The notes beneath the pieces were generated by a model, which searched no databases, was not told where the DNA came from, and saw only the letters and a program-made list of their open reading frames with translations. A program made the translations under genes and the position numbers. 64,000 nt of DNA from Leuconostoc lactis (GTDB lineage Bacteria; Bacillota; Bacilli; Lactobacillales; Lactobacillaceae): contig NZ_CP042420.1 of the NCBI RefSeq assembly GCF_007954625.1, positions 535,001-599,000 on the forward strand. Reading direction: 5' to 3'. Each line of letters begins with the position of its first letter. Positions within the stretch are counted from its first letter, which is position 1. Shown here in pieces: positions 55,114-64,000 of the stretch.

Positions 55114-55252
55114 GCTATCTGAGGGGTCGACCAAACCATATCCTTAGTTATAAAGTTCTCATTTATCTAAAAATGTAGGTTTTTTATCGAAGGCGACAAC
55201 CTGATATGTCATAGCGTTTTTAACCAATTTATAATAATTTGTATCATTTAAA

Positions 55253-55280
55253 CCTCACAAAACATTAGCATTTTATAATA
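55253..55280 (+). promoter_or_regulatory. possible promoter of the opp operon
   Basis: TATAAT at about 55275-55280 with a poor CTCACA or TCACAA about 16 bases before it. A second TATAAT lies near 55229. The assignment is tentative; 90 bases separate it from oppD. Confidence 0.4.
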
Positions 55281-55369
55281 AAAAGATGTATGATTATTAT
55301 CAACGCGACAATCTATCATTAAAATGAGATGATTATAATTTAATTGATGTTTGAGGAGAAACTGTCTTT

Positions 55370-56383
55370 ATGGGGAATTTGTTGTTAGATGCAAAAGATG
55401 TATCTGTCCAATTTAAAATTGCTGGCGATTATCAAACAGCCCTACACCGCGTTAATTTATCGATTGCACGTGGTGAAGTGTTGGCGCTCGTCGGCGAGTC
55501 TGGTTCAGGGAAGTCAACCTTTGCGATGAGTGTCATGGGGTTGCATAACCCAGATCAAACACAGGCCACGGGGTCGATTCGCTTACTCGGTGATGAATTG
55601 ATTGGATTATCTGAACGGCAGTTTGATACGTACCGTGGGGTATCGGTAGGAATGATCTTCCAAGATCCATTATCGAGCTTAAATCCACTGATGAAAATTG
55701 GCGACCAAATTGCTGAAGCCATTACCGTGCATGATAAACACGCTAAGGTCGTGACAACACGGGTTCAAAAGTTATTAACGGACGTTGGGATTACGGATAC
55801 TAAACGGGTGGCACAACAATATCCGCATGAGCTGTCTGGTGGGATGCGGCAACGTGTGATGATTGCGATTGCATTAGCCAATGAACCAGATTTGATTATT
55901 GCGGATGAACCAACAACTGCGTTAGATGCGACTATTCAAGCACAAATCCTAGACTTAATTAAAGAAATTCAACTCAAAAAGAATGCCGGTATCTTACTCA
56001 TTACCCATGACTTAGGTGTTGTGGCGGCGATGGCCGATAAAGTGGCCGTGATGTATGCTGGGCAAATTGTTGAAGAAGCGCCGGTTAATGACTTATTTAC
56101 GCACCCAACGCACCCTTACACACGCTCGCTGTTACGGGCGGACCCGGCAGATGTTGCCCCTGGGCAGGCGTTGTATGCAATTCCGGGTACCGTACCAGCT
56201 TTGAAGGACATGGATCATAGTAAAGACTTGTTCCTACAACGTTTGCCGTGGCTTGATGACGACGTCGTCAATGCACCCGTGGCTGACACGTTGCATGAAG
56301 TCGGGCCCAATCATTTTGTTCGGGGGACGGCTTGGCGAACATTTGAATTTACGGATGATTTTAACAAGGTAGGTGAGGTATGA
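55370..56383 (+). CDS. oppD: oligopeptide ABC transporter ATP-binding protein OppD
   Basis: A 337-residue ATPase: Walker [11 protein letters not shown]-loop [12 protein letters not shown], signature ELSGGMRQR, Walker [14 protein letters not shown]-loop THDLG, and the OppD C-terminal extension ([15 protein letters not shown]). Opp imports peptides that lactic acid bacteria need as nitrogen source. GAGGAG upstream of the ATG. It overlaps oppF by 4 bases. Confidence 0.96.
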   Translation: MGNLLLDAKDVSVQFKIAGDYQTALHRVNLSIARGEVLALVGESGSGKSTFAMSVMGLHNPDQTQATGSIRLLGDELIGLSERQFDTYRGVSVGMIFQDPLSSLNPLMKIGDQIAEAITVHDKHAKVVTTRVQKLLTDVGITDTKRVAQQYPHELSGGMRQRVMIAIALANEPDLIIADEPTTALDATIQAQILDLIKEIQLKKNAGILLITHDLGVVAAMADKVAVMYAGQIVEEAPVNDLFTHPTHPYTRSLLRADPADVAPGQALYAIPGTVPALKDMDHSKDLFLQRLPWLDDDVVNAPVADTLHEVGPNHFVRGTAWRTFEFTDDFNKVGEV

Positions 56384-57369
56384 GTGAGCTGGTTAAAATT
56401 GAGCATTTGAAAGTTTACTATCCGATTCGCTCAGGTTTTTTTAATCGGGTAACAGGTAACATTAAGGCGGTAGATGACGTTTCTTTTACCATTGAAGCCG
56501 GGAAAACGTATGGCTTGGTTGGTGAATCTGGTTCGGGGAAGACGACGATTGGCAAGGCGATTGTTGGGCTAGAAAATCCAACCAGTGGCAAAATTTTATT
56601 TGATGGCCAAGATGTGACAACGATTAAGCAAAAAAAGCATCTGCATTACAACAAAGATGTACAAATGGTGTTTCAAGACAGTCAATCTAGTCTGAATCCG
56701 CGTAAAACAATCGGTGAAATTATTGCGGAGCCGTTAAAAAACTTTGGTGTGCCGCAGACGATTGGCGCTGGGGCGAACGGTGAACGACTCTTTACGCAAG
56801 AAGCGATTGATGCGCGTGTTTTAGAATTATTGGCCATTGTTGGCCTGCCAGAACGGACAGTGACGCAATATCCGTTCCAGTTTTCTGGTGGTCAACGGCA
56901 ACGGATTGGGGTTGCGCGGGCCTTGGCGACAAATCCACGCTTGATTGTGGCTGATGAACCGGTATCGGCGTTGGATTTGTCGGTGCAAGCGCAAGTGTTG
57001 AATTTTATGAAGAAAATTCAGCGTGAATTTGGGATTAGTTTTTTGTTTATTTCCCATGATTTAGGCGTGGTGAAATATATGACAGACTATATTGCCATTA
57101 TGCACCAAGGGCGCTTTGTCGAAATGGGTACAACGGCCGATATTTTTGAGCATCCGCAGCATATTTATACAAAACGCTTACTCTCAGCTATTCCGAGCTT
57201 GGATGTCAGTCAACGCGATGCCAACCGCGCACGGCGTAAGGCGCTTGAAGCGGAGTTTGAGGAAAGCAAGTTGGATTATTACCGCGAACAAGGGCAATTA
57301 TTGCGCGCCTTTGATTTGCAGGCTATCACAGATACCCACTTTGCTGCTGTGAAAAAGGAGGCACGATAA
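56380..57369 (+). CDS. oppF: oligopeptide ABC transporter ATP-binding protein OppF
   Basis: A 329-residue ATPase: Walker A GESGSGKTT, Q-loop MVFQDSQSSLNP, signature FSGGQRQR, Walker B LIVADEPVSALD, H-loop SHDLG. The other ATPase of the OppDF pair. Its stop lies 3 bases before the OppB ATG. Confidence 0.96.
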   Translation: MSELVKIEHLKVYYPIRSGFFNRVTGNIKAVDDVSFTIEAGKTYGLVGESGSGKTTIGKAIVGLENPTSGKILFDGQDVTTIKQKKHLHYNKDVQMVFQDSQSSLNPRKTIGEIIAEPLKNFGVPQTIGAGANGERLFTQEAIDARVLELLAIVGLPERTVTQYPFQFSGGQRQRIGVARALATNPRLIVADEPVSALDLSVQAQVLNFMKKIQREFGISFLFISHDLGVVKYMTDYIAIMHQGRFVEMGTTADIFEHPQHIYTKRLLSAIPSLDVSQRDANRARRKALEAEFEESKLDYYREQGQLLRAFDLQAITDTHFAAVKKEAR

Positions 57370-57371
57370 TT

Positions 57372-58337
57372 ATGCTACAAACAATACTACGCCGTGTCTT
57401 GATTATGATTCCGCAGATGATTTTGGTGTCAATTTTGATTTTTATGTTGGCACAATTGATGCCGGGGGATCCGTTTTACGGGAACCTAAACCCCAATTCG
57501 GATCCAGCGACAATTGAACGGATGCGGCACGCAGCCGGGCTTGATTTACCTTGGTATGAGCAATATATCCGTTGGGTCGACCATGTTTTGCATGGTGATT
57601 TAGGCACTTCTTATACGGTTAATAAGGGCTGGTCAGTCACGCGCTTGATTGAACAGCGCCTTTGGCCAACCTTATCGATGGGGATTTTAGCGACAATTCT
57701 CACGTATTTATTAGCGATTACGCAAGCGCTGCTCGCTGCCCGTCACGAAAACAAATTGATTGATCGGGCGTTAATTGTTTGGAATACATTGACGTCAGCG
57801 GTGCCGTCCTTTGTGTTCTACTTCATCATGATGATTTTATTTGTGTATATTATTCCGATTTTCCCAAGTTCAGGGACAGGAATTGATGACACTAAGAATT
57901 TTGCGGTGAATTTTTTCAGTAACTTACGTTATGCCTTTTTGCCTGGCTTTACGATTGCCCTCTTTAGTACGAACGGGGTATTTCAATATCTACGGTCTAA
58001 TTTGTTAGATCAGCAAGCCCAGGACTATGTGCGGACAGCACGTGCCAAAGGGGTCCAAATTAAAGATGTTTTCCGCAAGCACATTTTAAGAAATGCCTTT
58101 TTGCCAATTGCTTCCGGTATTGGTTATGCCATTACGGGTGTGTTAGCTGGGGCGATGTTTGCGGAAACCGTCTTTGGTTATCCTGGGATTGGGGCCTTAT
58201 TCGTGCAAGCGTTGAGTGGTCGTGACTATACGGTGATCACCGCATTGATGCTGTTACAAGGCTTCTTAGCACTCTTAGGCGGGTTGCTATCTGACATCAT
58301 TTCTGCGTGGGTTGATCCGCGTATTCGTGTGAAATAA
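57372..58337 (+). CDS. oppB: oligopeptide ABC transporter permease OppB
   Basis: A 321-residue permease with six helices. MLQTILRRVLIMIPQMILVSILIFMLAQLMPGDP opens like OppB, and the EAA loop reads VRTARAKGVQIKDVFRKHILRNAFLPI. Forms the channel with OppC. Confidence 0.95.
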   Translation: MLQTILRRVLIMIPQMILVSILIFMLAQLMPGDPFYGNLNPNSDPATIERMRHAAGLDLPWYEQYIRWVDHVLHGDLGTSYTVNKGWSVTRLIEQRLWPTLSMGILATILTYLLAITQALLAARHENKLIDRALIVWNTLTSAVPSFVFYFIMMILFVYIIPIFPSSGTGIDDTKNFAVNFFSNLRYAFLPGFTIALFSTNGVFQYLRSNLLDQQAQDYVRTARAKGVQIKDVFRKHILRNAFLPIASGIGYAITGVLAGAMFAETVFGYPGIGALFVQALSGRDYTVITALMLLQGFLALLGGLLSDIISAWVDPRIRVK

Positions 58338-58346
58338 GGAGGCGCT

Positions 58347-59234
58347 ATGGCAACGAAAAAAAGTCGTTTTGGCGAAAAATTTTTGAAAAATTTTTGGCGT
58401 GAATTAGAACGTGATGGATTGGGCTTGACTGCTCTAATTTTACTCATTGCGTTATTCTTATTTATTTTTATCGGGCAGTTTTTTGTACCAAGTGATATTG
58501 GGACAATGAGTAGCATTTTAAATGCGAACTTACCACCGTTAACCAATGGGCATATTCTTGGGACCACGGATTCTGGGGCTGATTTTATTTTGACGTTAAT
58601 TGCCTCAGCGAAGAATTCCATCATTATTGGGTTCGGGGTAGCCACGTTGATTTCCCTGATTTCAATTGTTTTTGGGATGATGATTGGTTATTTTGGCGGT
58701 TGGGTCGACTGGATTGCAATGCGTGTGATTGATTTTTGGTTGATTATGCCAATCATCATGGTGTTGGCGATTATCTTTGCCACGGCTAAAGGGGTTTCCA
58801 TTTGGAGCCTGATTATGATTTTGTCGGTTATTAGTTGGCCAGCTAACGTCCGCTTGGTACGGACGTTAACGTTGTCGGAAGTGAATCGTGATTACGTTGA
58901 AGCGGCCAAAATTTCAGGAACACCTTGGTATAAAATTTTATTTTCGGGTATTTTGCCCAATATTTCATCAACCATTATTTCGGATTATGCTTTGACGCTG
59001 GCGGGGTCAATCGGGATTGAAACTGGATTGACATTCTTGGGCTTTGGTTTGAAGCAAGGGACCAGTTCGCTAGGGTCGATGTTGATGGTATTGAATGGGT
59101 CTGCTTCAACGATTTATGTGCGTTGGTGGTTATGGGTGCCGGTAACACTTATCCTCATCATACTCACACTTTGTTTTGTGGTTTTGGGACAAGTTGCGCG
59201 TCGCGCAATGGATCAAAGACAAGCGTTGAATTAA
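58347..59234 (+). CDS. oppC: oligopeptide ABC transporter permease OppC
   Basis: A 295-residue permease with a cytoplasmic Lys/Arg-rich N-terminus and six helices; EAA loop YVEAAKISGTPWYKILFSGILPN. The order oppD-F-B-C-A is that of Lactococcus. RBS AGGAGG. Confidence 0.95.
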   Translation: MATKKSRFGEKFLKNFWRELERDGLGLTALILLIALFLFIFIGQFFVPSDIGTMSSILNANLPPLTNGHILGTTDSGADFILTLIASAKNSIIIGFGVATLISLISIVFGMMIGYFGGWVDWIAMRVIDFWLIMPIIMVLAIIFATAKGVSIWSLIMILSVISWPANVRLVRTLTLSEVNRDYVEAAKISGTPWYKILFSGILPNISSTIISDYALTLAGSIGIETGLTFLGFGLKQGTSSLGSMLMVLNGSASTIYVRWWLWVPVTLILIILTLCFVVLGQVARRAMDQRQALN

Positions 59235-59254
59235 AATATAATTAAAATAAAGTG

Positions 59255-59282
59255 TTGACAATATGAAAAACAGTGATATATT
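59255..59282 (+). promoter_or_regulatory. promoter in front of oppA
   Basis: TTGACA (59255-59260), 16-base spacer, TATATT (59277-59282). It lets the binding protein be made in excess over the other subunits. A further TATAAT lies 2 bases after it. Confidence 0.7.
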
Positions 59283-59342
59283 TATAATAATTGTGACACG
59301 AAACATCTTGTTAACGGTCTAAAAATGAATGAGGAGAGAGAT

Positions 59343-61202
59343 ATGGTAAGTACAGGAAAAAAAGTCGCCTTTGGTGTCGGTGGTCTTGTTGTTGTTGCGG
59401 GAGCCGGCTTTGCTATTCTAGCCAGCCAGTCAAATCAAAGCGCTACGACGAGTAAAGCCGTCAGTGTTGGGTCGTTTAAAGGGGATTATAAGAACCCGAA
59501 GTCACCCATTAAGGGTGGCAATATCTCAGTAACGGTACCAGGAAATGCGGCATCACCGGCTAGCTTTGCAGGATATATAGAATTTTCACAATGGGCGCAA
59601 ACATCACAGCAGTTACAGCCAGCAGGCCAAAATATGCTGAATTATTCTGATAAACATGGCAAATTTATCGATGGTGGACCAGCTAACTATAAGTTTGATA
59701 AGCAGAATAAAACGGTAACAATCACACTGCGTGACAACCTAAAATGGTCGGATGGCAAGCCTGTAACGGCACAAGATGTGTTATTCTCATTGGAAACTAT
59801 TGCGACAAACGAAGTTGCTTCTGCAGGGCAATTTACTGAATCTTACCTAAAAATTAAGGGGATGTCAGATTACCAAAATGGTAAAGCTAAAACTATCTCT
59901 GGTGTGAAGTTAAATGATGGCGCAGATGGGAAGAAAGTGACAGTAAGCTATACTGATTTGCCAGCTGCGGCTGAATGGGGAGACGGTGTGCCAGCTTATG
60001 CCCTACCATATCATGATTTGAAGGATGTCAGTTCAAAGGATCTTTCAACATCAACTAAGGTAACGAAACATCCATTATCTTTTGGACCATTTAAAGTACA
60101 GTCTGTATCATCTGATTCAACAGTCAAATATGTTCGAAATAATGACTATTGGGGTAAGCCAGCGCGCCTTGACACTGTGACTTATTACATTAACCAAGAT
60201 AAGTCCAAGTTGGAAAATGATTTGTCTAAACAGAAATTTGATATTGTCACAACTGTCCCAACGTCACTATGGAAAGATGGAGACAAAGATCAATTGGCTA
60301 AGTACAATAATGCGAAGGGGTATGCTGCAACTGGGGCATATGCTTCAGGTTATTGGGAACTTTACTTTAACTTAGGCCATTTTGACAAGAAAGACAGTAC
60401 TAACGTCCAAGACCGACAAACACCTCTGCAAGATGTCAATGTGCGTAAAGCAGTTGGTTATGCGATGAACGTCGGGGATGTTGCGGACAAGTATAGCAAT
60501 GGCTTTGATCAACCAGCTAAAACGTTGGTGTCTAAAGATCCAGCGAAGGAAGAATTCTACAACAATTCAATCAAGAGTTATCACGATAAATCTGGTGGTG
60601 ATCCGAAGAAGGCTGGTGAGTATCTTGAAAAGGCTGGTTATAAGAAGGGTGCTGACGGTTACTACGCTAAGGATGGCAAGCATTTGACGCTAACTTACTT
60701 GGCCCGTTCTGGTAGCACGAATGCTGAAGCAGAAGCAAAGGCCTACATTGCTGCTTGGAAGGCTGCCGGTATTGATGTGAAGTTGTATCAGGATAAGCTA
60801 GTTGATTCTGCTACTTGGCAATCAATTATCTTATCTGGTACCAATAATGATTGGGATTTGACAGACGGTGGCTGGTCAGAAGGTACGATACCAACATTTG
60901 ACCAACTTTGGGCTAAGTCAGCACAATATAACTTCGGTCACGTTGTGTCAGATGCTTTGACTAAGAACTTGACGGAGACGCAAGATTCAAAGTCAGCAGC
61001 GGAATTGGCTAAGAACATTAAAGCTTTCCAAAAGTTGGTGGTTGAAGATCAAGCTTATACTATTCCAACAACTGTTAGTATCGCTGCACAATTTGTGAAT
61101 GGCCGTGTGACGGGTTGGACAACAGCACCAACGAATGATTTGTATGCACAACTTGGTGTTTCTCAAGATAAGCCAGTGACATCTGGTAATCCAAGAAAGT
61201 AA
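59343..61202 (+). CDS. oppA: oligopeptide-binding protein OppA
   Basis: A 619-residue SBP_bac_5 protein: GGNISVTVPGNAASPASF, LRDNLKWSDGKPVTAQDVLFSLE, FGPFKVQSVSSDSTVKYVRNNDYWG, and NVRKAVGYAMNVGDVADKY. ATG 59343 follows GAGGAGAG. The N-terminus has a hydrophobic stretch (about 10-27) but no Cys at all, so the lipid anchor normal for OppA is missing; the uncleaved helix may tether it. Large size matches lactococcal OppA. Confidence 0.93.
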   Translation: MVSTGKKVAFGVGGLVVVAGAGFAILASQSNQSATTSKAVSVGSFKGDYKNPKSPIKGGNISVTVPGNAASPASFAGYIEFSQWAQTSQQLQPAGQNMLNYSDKHGKFIDGGPANYKFDKQNKTVTITLRDNLKWSDGKPVTAQDVLFSLETIATNEVASAGQFTESYLKIKGMSDYQNGKAKTISGVKLNDGADGKKVTVSYTDLPAAAEWGDGVPAYALPYHDLKDVSSKDLSTSTKVTKHPLSFGPFKVQSVSSDSTVKYVRNNDYWGKPARLDTVTYYINQDKSKLENDLSKQKFDIVTTVPTSLWKDGDKDQLAKYNNAKGYAATGAYASGYWELYFNLGHFDKKDSTNVQDRQTPLQDVNVRKAVGYAMNVGDVADKYSNGFDQPAKTLVSKDPAKEEFYNNSIKSYHDKSGGDPKKAGEYLEKAGYKKGADGYYAKDGKHLTLTYLARSGSTNAEAEAKAYIAAWKAAGIDVKLYQDKLVDSATWQSIILSGTNNDWDLTDGGWSEGTIPTFDQLWAKSAQYNFGHVVSDALTKNLTETQDSKSAAELAKNIKAFQKLVVEDQAYTIPTTVSIAAQFVNGRVTGWTTAPTNDLYAQLGVSQDKPVTSGNPRK

Positions 61203-61276
61203 GTTCGTGCTCGTGCAACGGAAGTCTGAGTAGCAGTATCCTCCCAATACCATGTCTCAATAGTTCGTTGCACTAT

Positions 61277-61325
61277 AAAACCCGATGCGATCAGCTGACC
61301 ACTGATTACATCGGGTTTTGATTTT
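61277..61325 (+). terminator. terminator of the opp operon
   Basis: AAAACCCGATG (61277-61287) with CATCGGGTTTT (61309-61319), 21-base loop that itself contains ATCAG/CTGAT. T-rich sequence follows. Confidence 0.8.
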
Positions 61326-61347
61326 AGGCCACAGTATCATGATAAAC

Positions 61348-61381
61348 AAAAAAGGTTGACGCAACTGCGTCAACCTTTTTA
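61348..61381. terminator. terminator of zwf
   Basis: AAAAAGGTTGACGCA (61349-61363) with TGCGTCAACCTTTTT (61366-61380) just downstream of zwf, which reads leftward. Confidence 0.9.
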
Positions 61382-61396
61382 GATGTGAATTAACTT

Positions 61397-62857
61397 TTAG
61401 CCCTTAAAAACCCAAGCATCACCGTTATTTGCCAACAACTTGTCAGCGGCTGCTGGTCCCATTGAACCAGACTTGTAAGTTTCAAGTGGTGCCTTATCAG
61501 CAGCGTAAACAGCTGAAATCGCATCAACGAACTTCCAAGCAATGGCAACACCGTTCCAATCGGCGAAGTTTGAACCATCACCGTTCATGGTGTCATGAAT
61601 CATACGTTCGTATGGTTCAGGTGTGTTAAGCTTGTCTTCTGCTGACACTTGCCAATCAAGACCGATGAGACGTGTGTTAAAGTCATCTTCAACTGACTTT
61701 GAGTTGATCTTGAATTCGATACCACCTGTTGGATCAACCAAAATTGACAAGATAGCTTCTTGGGCTTCTTGCGCAGCACCAAATTGGAAAGTACCGGCCT
61801 TGAAGACGATATCAATACGTGTTTGCTTAGCAGCTAGGCGCTTACCTGAACGCACGTAGAATGGCACACCTTCCCAACGTGGCAAATCAAATTGTAATTC
61901 ACCTGCGATGTACGTGTTGTTCTTTGAGTCAGCTGGCACGTCCATTTCTTCAAGATATGGCTTGAATTCGGCAGAATCACCACCTGTATATTGTCCACGC
62001 ACGAAGTACTTGTTAACTTCTTCTTCGTTGTAAATCTTCAAAGCGTTGAAGGCAGCGTTCTTAGCGGCACGGATATCCTTGTCAGTGAATGAGTCAGGCT
62101 TTTCCATGGCCAACCAACCGACGATTTGCATCGTGTGGTTTTGAATCATGTCGAGCAAAGCACCGGCTGTGTCATAGTAACCGGCACGTTCTTCAACACC
62201 CAAGACTTCTGACAATGTCACTTGCACGTTCTTGATGTAGTCCTTATTCCAGGCTGCATCAAAGATTGGGTTACCAAAACGCAAAGCCGCAATATTTTGG
62301 ACCATTTCCTTACCAAGGTAGTGGTCAATACGGAACAATTGGTCATCATCAAAGGCGTTTTCCAATTCATTTTGCAACTTTTCAGCTGTTTCATATGATG
62401 TCCCAAATGGCTTTTCGATCATCAAACGGTTATAACCAGTTGTGGCCAACAAACCTTCTGACTTCAAATACTTTGCAATCGTCCCAAAGAAACGTGGAGC
62501 AACAGACATATAGAAAATACGGTTACCATCAATGCCAAACTTGTCAGAAGCTTCTTCGATTGCTGACTTCAAAACGCTGTATGACGCCGCATCCGTAACG
62601 TCATGGGCACGATATGAGAAGTGTTCAATGAATGCTTCGGCTTGTGCCTTGTCGTCTGCCGCGTCAGCGATTGAGTCGCGCACAAGTTGCTTGAATTCAT
62701 CTTCAGTCAAGTCTTGACGGGCTGTTCCAACAATGGCGAAATGTTCTTGCAAATAACCTTTCTTGAAGAGGTTAAAAACTGATGGGTAAAGCTTACGCTT
62801 TGCCAAATCACCAGTAGCACCGAAAAATGTGACTAACGTCTTGAGTTCTGAAACCAT
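61397..62857 (-). CDS. zwf: glucose-6-phosphate 1-dehydrogenase
   Basis: A 486-residue G6PD: FFGATGDLAKRKLYPSVFNLF is the NADP/NAD loop, IEKPFGTSYETA, and RIDHYLGKE is the active-site signature with the catalytic His. The enzyme opens the phosphoketolase route used by heterofermenters. L. mesenteroides G6PD uses both NAD and NADP and is 485-486 residues long, a good fit. ATG 62857 follows AAGGGG; an upstream in-frame ATG (62896) lacks a ribosome site. 62858-63094 has no gene. Confidence 0.97.
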   Translation of the reverse strand: MVSELKTLVTFFGATGDLAKRKLYPSVFNLFKKGYLQEHFAIVGTARQDLTEDEFKQLVRDSIADAADDKAQAEAFIEHFSYRAHDVTDAASYSVLKSAIEEASDKFGIDGNRIFYMSVAPRFFGTIAKYLKSEGLLATTGYNRLMIEKPFGTSYETAEKLQNELENAFDDDQLFRIDHYLGKEMVQNIAALRFGNPIFDAAWNKDYIKNVQVTLSEVLGVEERAGYYDTAGALLDMIQNHTMQIVGWLAMEKPDSFTDKDIRAAKNAAFNALKIYNEEEVNKYFVRGQYTGGDSAEFKPYLEEMDVPADSKNNTYIAGELQFDLPRWEGVPFYVRSGKRLAAKQTRIDIVFKAGTFQFGAAQEAQEAILSILVDPTGGIEFKINSKSVEDDFNTRLIGLDWQVSAEDKLNTPEPYERMIHDTMNGDGSNFADWNGVAIAWKFVDAISAVYAADKAPLETYKSGSMGPAAADKLLANNGDAWVFKG

Positions 62858-63052
62858 GATGTTCCCCTTAATATTATAATTAAATTCATCTACCATTATA
62901 ACGCAAAACGGGGTGAAAAGTACCTATTTCACAAACAGATTCATTGCGTGATGCATCATTTCAGACGTTGCAACTCGTTGATATGTGGTACGGAAAAGGT
63001 TAATCGATACAACATGCTATACCAAGTTGGCTAGCAATCAGTAGGCATCATT

Positions 63053-63086
63053 AAAAACGCTTCTGGCATTGCCAGAAGCGTTTTTT
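63053..63086. terminator. terminator of the last esterase gene
   Basis: AAAAACGCTTCTGGCA (63053-63068) with its complement (63070-63085), after the gene ending at 63095 and reading leftward. Confidence 0.9.
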
Positions 63087-63094
63087 GTCGTGTA

Positions 63095-63973
63095 TTAGGC
63101 GAGTAAGTCATGTACAAAATCGGCAAAGGATTGTTCACCAATCGGCGTTTTTACCACGGTAAATCCGTGGTAGGACGCTGGATAACGCGCGACGGTGACG
63201 CGCACATAAGCAGCCACGAGATGTTGGGCAAAGTTTTCCGCTTCATCGCGTAGGCTATCAAATTCGGCCGTGTGGATAATGGTTGGTGGAAAGCCCATGA
63301 GTTCCGCTTTGGTCGCAACAATGGGCGACACGAGCGGATTGTGTCGCGTTTTTCCGGTATCATCTTGGAGATAAAACTGATTCATCAGACGGGATTCGTC
63401 AATAGCAATCCCTTGGCCGTCGGGATAATTTTTATCTTCAGGATCTGTATCTAAATCAAGTACCGGAAAGTCAAGCATCAGCTTATCGGCTAATTTTAAA
63501 CCGTGAGCTTTGGCTTGTAGTTGGGTCGTAACAGCTAAATTACCGCCTGCGCTATGTCCCATCACAATCAAAGGATGACCAAGCGGAGCAAAACTACTGA
63601 AGTGCTCTAATACATAAATGTAGGCACCAAATGCCGCGTTAACCGCTGCTGGAAAGGGATGTTCAGGTGCGACGGGATAGTCGACATCAACCACGGTGTA
63701 ATTGGTGGCAAAGACCAACGATTTGGCAAAGGCAAAATCACCTTGTGTCCAAGGATACATAAAGCCAGAGCCACGGAAGTTTAAAATGACCCCTTGACTG
63801 GGTAAGTAACTCGGTGCATAAATATACAATTTAACAGGCGCTTGGTCAGCAACGTCAATGGTGAGCGTTGATTGATGCAGGCCGGTCTGGCGTGATTCGG
63901 GCAAAGGCACATCATAAGCCTCACTGCGTTTGCGTAAAACTTGGGCTTGGGCGAGCAAATCATCTTGTGTCAT
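63095..63973 (-). CDS. alpha/beta hydrolase of the hormone-sensitive-lipase type
   Basis: A 292-residue esterase-like protein. GHSAGGNLAVTTQL carries the nucleophile Ser, AEFDSLRDEA the Asp and ASYHGF the His. The oxyanion motif HGGGF of this family reads FRGSGF here, so the His before the glycines is lost. The gene has RBS GAAGGATAATGATACG upstream. Function unknown beyond ester hydrolysis. Confidence 0.82.
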   Translation of the reverse strand: MTQDDLLAQAQVLRKRSEAYDVPLPESRQTGLHQSTLTIDVADQAPVKLYIYAPSYLPSQGVILNFRGSGFMYPWTQGDFAFAKSLVFATNYTVVDVDYPVAPEHPFPAAVNAAFGAYIYVLEHFSSFAPLGHPLIVMGHSAGGNLAVTTQLQAKAHGLKLADKLMLDFPVLDLDTDPEDKNYPDGQGIAIDESRLMNQFYLQDDTGKTRHNPLVSPIVATKAELMGFPPTIIHTAEFDSLRDEAENFAQHLVAAYVRVTVARYPASYHGFTVVKTPIGEQSFADFVHDLLA

Positions 63974-64000
63974 CGTATCATTATCCTTCCGTCATGGTGA

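Overview
The window is the chromosomal replication-origin region of a low-GC Gram-positive lactic acid bacterium. The 16S rRNA, the single tRNA-Ala in the 16S-23S spacer, a D-lactate dehydrogenase, glucose-6-phosphate dehydrogenase and the dnaA-dnaN-yaaA-recF-gyrB-gyrA order all point to Leuconostocaceae. From memory, stretches of the 16S resemble Leuconostoc, perhaps the L. fallax side. No alignment was run, so the species is open.

Layout. Bases 1-2730: start of a 23S gene, tRNA-Ala and a whole 16S gene, read leftward from three tandem strong promoters. 2.8-4.8 kb: an aminotransferase plus omega-amidase pair. 4.9-6.2 kb: menB and a divergent hotdog thioesterase. 6.2-10.3 kb: an asp1-asp2-asp3 accessory Sec cassette without SecA2/SecY2. 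10.5-16.9 kb: GNAT and TetR genes, xpt, a CorA-type transporter, yidC-rnpA-rpmH, yebC and a pseudouridine synthase. 17.0-19.0 kb: oriC, with DnaA boxes on both sides of dnaA and an AT-rich unwinding region before dnaN. Genes left of dnaA run almost all leftward and the core genes to its right run rightward, as expected at a bidirectional origin.

Right of gyrA: a PadR / HAAS-DUF4097 / PspC envelope module (26.6-28.6 kb); a regulator carrying two HTH domains (28.8-29.5 kb); pdxR with divergent pdxST for pyridoxal phosphate; then a small island (32.6-34.5 kb) with an orphan structured leader, a second two-HTH regulator, an 85-residue XRE regulator with a double-glycine leader, and a stand-alone C39 leader peptidase. 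This island is the best candidate for an undescribed system. It is followed by a DMT transporter, T-box-controlled tyrS, D-lactate dehydrogenase, a beta-hydroxyacid dehydrogenase, a YeiH-type exporter, an AgrC/AgrA-like pair with no peptide genes, and an FAD protein.

44.6-64 kb holds a HAD phosphatase and an esterase that overlap tail to tail, DoxX, a BMP-family binding protein, a candidate small RNA, a GntR-controlled pair of ABC exporters, an aldo/keto reductase, adcR-adcA for zinc, a complete oppDFBCA peptide importer, zwf and a second esterase. Two themes cross the window. ParB (parS) sites are scattered around the origin, two of them inside recF and gyrA. Proteins that are lipoproteins in most Firmicutes (BMP protein, AdcA, OppA, YidC) all lack the lipobox cysteine here.
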